Positions 62,710 to 64,000 of a DNA stretch of 64,000 nucleotides are shown here, one piece after another. Under the pieces are notes generated by a model, which saw only the letters and a list, made by a program, of their open reading frames with translations, was not told where the DNA came from and made no database searches. The position numbers and the translations under genes were made by a program. Position 1 is the stretch's first letter; every line of letters starts with the position of its first letter. Source of the stretch: Bryobacterales bacterium (GTDB lineage Bacteria > Acidobacteriota > Terriglobia > Bryobacterales > Bryobacteraceae); NCBI GenBank assembly GCA_020846745.1, contig JADLDI010000032.1:186001-250000 (forward strand), written 5' to 3'.

Positions 62710-63582
62710 CTAAGAGGTTCGCTTTAGGGCCGAGTACGCGCGGTTCAGAATCTGGTGCGTCGCGATCAGGATTACGAAGGCGACGAGAAACACCACCCAG
62801 CCTTCCATCGAATGGAAAAAGCCCTCGGCGAACTCGCGTTTCCAGTCACTTACAATTCCAGTGAGGGTTACGCGAAAGGCATTGGCGGCTACGGCGATCG
62901 GAATCGTCGCGATCAGTAAAGCCGCACGCATCCATATCTTTGTGTCGAAGAAGTAAGCGTAGATCAACGACAGAAAGGACAGGGACAATAGCGAGCGGAT
63001 GCCGCTGCAAGCCTCGACGACGCTCAATTTATGGTCGGCCAGTTCCAGGATGTTGCCTTCGCGGAGCACTGGTATCCCAAGCAAACTTAAAGATTTCTCG
63101 GCAACTTCACTCGCGAACAACTGCAACGGAAACGTGATCTGCTTGTAGATGATCGCCGGAATGCGAATCATGAAAACCAACAGGAACAGCGGAAAAGCCA
63201 GCTCGCGAACCAAACGGGTTCCGCCCAAATACAACAGGACACCAATCAGGGAAACGAGGAACGCCGTGCGGGAAACGAACATCTCCGCTCCGATCGTGCC
63301 CAGGATCAACTGCAGCCCGCCCCAAATAATGAGCACAATTCCGAACGGATTCGATTCCATCGGCAGGCTAAGAATCTTGTCGCGCCGCTGCCAGGCAACA
63401 TAACCGGCGACTACCGGGACGAAAAACCCGTGGCTCATGTCGTCGTCGGTGTACCACTCCTTGGCCATGTCGAACAGGACATCGCCAAAACAGAGGGCCA
63501 ATAGAGCCGCTGCCCAGGCGATCTTCATCCATGGGATGGCATTGAGGCGCAAATCGGCCACCGGCTCGGTCGTAGTCGCCAT
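62710..63582 (-). CDS. Exosortase (archaeosortase/exosortase family)
   Basis: A 290-residue polytopic membrane protease/transpeptidase. The catalytic set is C192 (EACSGIRS), R237 (ANAFRVTL) and H257 (FFHSMEG), all conserved. Exosortases process proteins with C-terminal PEP-CTERM sorting signals, often tied to exopolysaccharide. No protein in the window ends with such a signal. It lies 23 bases upstream of fliW in the same direction. Confidence 0.93.
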   Translation of the reverse strand: MATTTEPVADLRLNAIPWMKIAWAAALLALCFGDVLFDMAKEWYTDDDMSHGFFVPVVAGYVAWQRRDKILSLPMESNPFGIVLIIWGGLQLILGTIGAEMFVSRTAFLVSLIGVLLYLGGTRLVRELAFPLFLLVFMIRIPAIIYKQITFPLQLFASEVAEKSLSLLGIPVLREGNILELADHKLSVVEACSGIRSLLSLSFLSLIYAYFFDTKIWMRAALLIATIPIAVAANAFRVTLTGIVSDWKREFAEGFFHSMEGWVVFLVAFVILIATHQILNRAYSALKRTS

Positions 63583-63616
63583 GTTTCTTTATCGTAACTC
63601 CAATGCCACAAGAACA

Positions 63617-64000
63617 TCAGCCTGCATAGTACCCGCGGATAGCGGCGCAGACGGCCTCTAAGTCCTCTTCGGCCAATTCCGGGTACACCGGTAGGGCAAG
63701 TGACTCGGCGGCCAGCCGCTCGCTGGCGGGAAAATCACCTTCGCGATAGCCAAGTGTAGAAAAACACGGCTGCCGGTGCAGCGGTAGCGGATAGTAAACC
63801 TCCGTTCCGATCCCGCGATCGGCCAGGAACGCTTTCAGCGCATCCCGGCCCGGCGCACGAATAATGAACTGATTCACCACATGGCGCGTGACGAAGGGCG
63901 GCACCGCTTGAAACCGCACCGGCGCCGGCGAATGGCCGAGAACGCGCCGATAGCGTTCGGCGTTGCGCTGCCGGGCGGCCGTCCAAACATCCAAATACCT
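63617..64000 (-). CDS. DegT/DnrJ/EryC1/StrS aminotransferase, C-terminal part
   Basis: The last 127 or so residues of a PLP-dependent sugar aminotransferase (HVVNQFIIRAPGRDALKAFL, GIGTEVYYPLPLHRQPCF, LPVYPEL). The active-site lysine and the N-terminus lie beyond the window edge. These enzymes make amino sugars on nucleotide carriers, used for surface polysaccharide or for flagellin glycans. It ends 34 bases before the exosortase gene and reads in the same direction. Confidence 0.88.
   Translation of the reverse strand, partial: RYLDVWTAARQRNAERYRRVLGHSPAPVRFQAVPPFVTRHVVNQFIIRAPGRDALKAFLADRGIGTEVYYPLPLHRQPCFSTLGYREGDFPASERLAAESLALPVYPELAEEDLEAVCAAIRGYYAG

Overview
The window looks like chromosomal DNA of a GC-rich Acidobacteriota member, most likely of the Solibacter/Bryobacterales type. 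This is inferred from gene content, not from a marker gene: DUF1501, DUF1552 and DUF1592-family secreted proteins, several Tat-exported Gfo/Idh/MocA oxidoreductases, LpxI-type lipid A synthesis, GH88, TPR-rich glycosyltransferases and an exosortase. No rRNA, tRNA or CRISPR array was seen.

Layout. 1-20.5 kb is framed by two inverted copies of a RAYT (REP-associated tyrosine transposase) inside REP-like 'ggggacaggcc / gcaaatcgg' repeats. Between them lie an ImuB-like polymerase, a bacteriohemerythrin, a Wzz/BY-kinase for polysaccharide export, an enolase-superfamily enzyme with an HpcH/HpaI aldolase, a P5C dehydrogenase, a GH88 hydrolase, a HicBA pair, a CDGSH protein, glycogen synthase, a DUF1552/DUF1592 secreted pair and a SEC-C protein. 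20.5-24.4 kb holds an SGNH hydrolase and two Gfo/Idh/MocA oxidoreductases. 24.5-30.5 kb is mostly housekeeping: lepA, ribH, nusB, a ROK kinase and deoC, then a VapBC-type pair. 30.5-37.4 kb has a DUF1501 protein, two membrane glycosyltransferases, another exported oxidoreductase and folC. 37.3-39.2 kb is an isolated three-gene phage-type terminase module in which the large subunit is split into ATPase and nuclease proteins. A second HicBA pair and a hairpin-rich spacer follow.

40.4-46.8 kb: an SDR enzyme, an M20 peptidase, a lipid A operon (fabZ-lpxA-lpxI-oxidoreductase), a TonB-family protein and a 54-residue membrane protein overlapping it. 46.9-52.3 kb: a secreted beta-helix protein, an M1 aminopeptidase and a B12-dependent mutase large subunit without its B12 domain.

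52.3-64 kb reads leftward and forms a coherent flagellin unit: exosortase, fliW, csrA, two very large flagellins and two TPR glycosyltransferases likely to modify flagellin. The leader of the first flagellin carries a perfect hairpin presenting GGA, plus a GGA in the Shine-Dalgarno. This is the arrangement expected for CsrA repression relieved by FliW.

The observations most worth following up are the RAYT copy that carries the last codons of imuB, the orphan split terminase with a terminator-like hairpin inside its coding sequence, the CsrA-type flagellin leader with its TPR glycosyltransferase cluster, and the in-frame tail duplication behind the small membrane protein.
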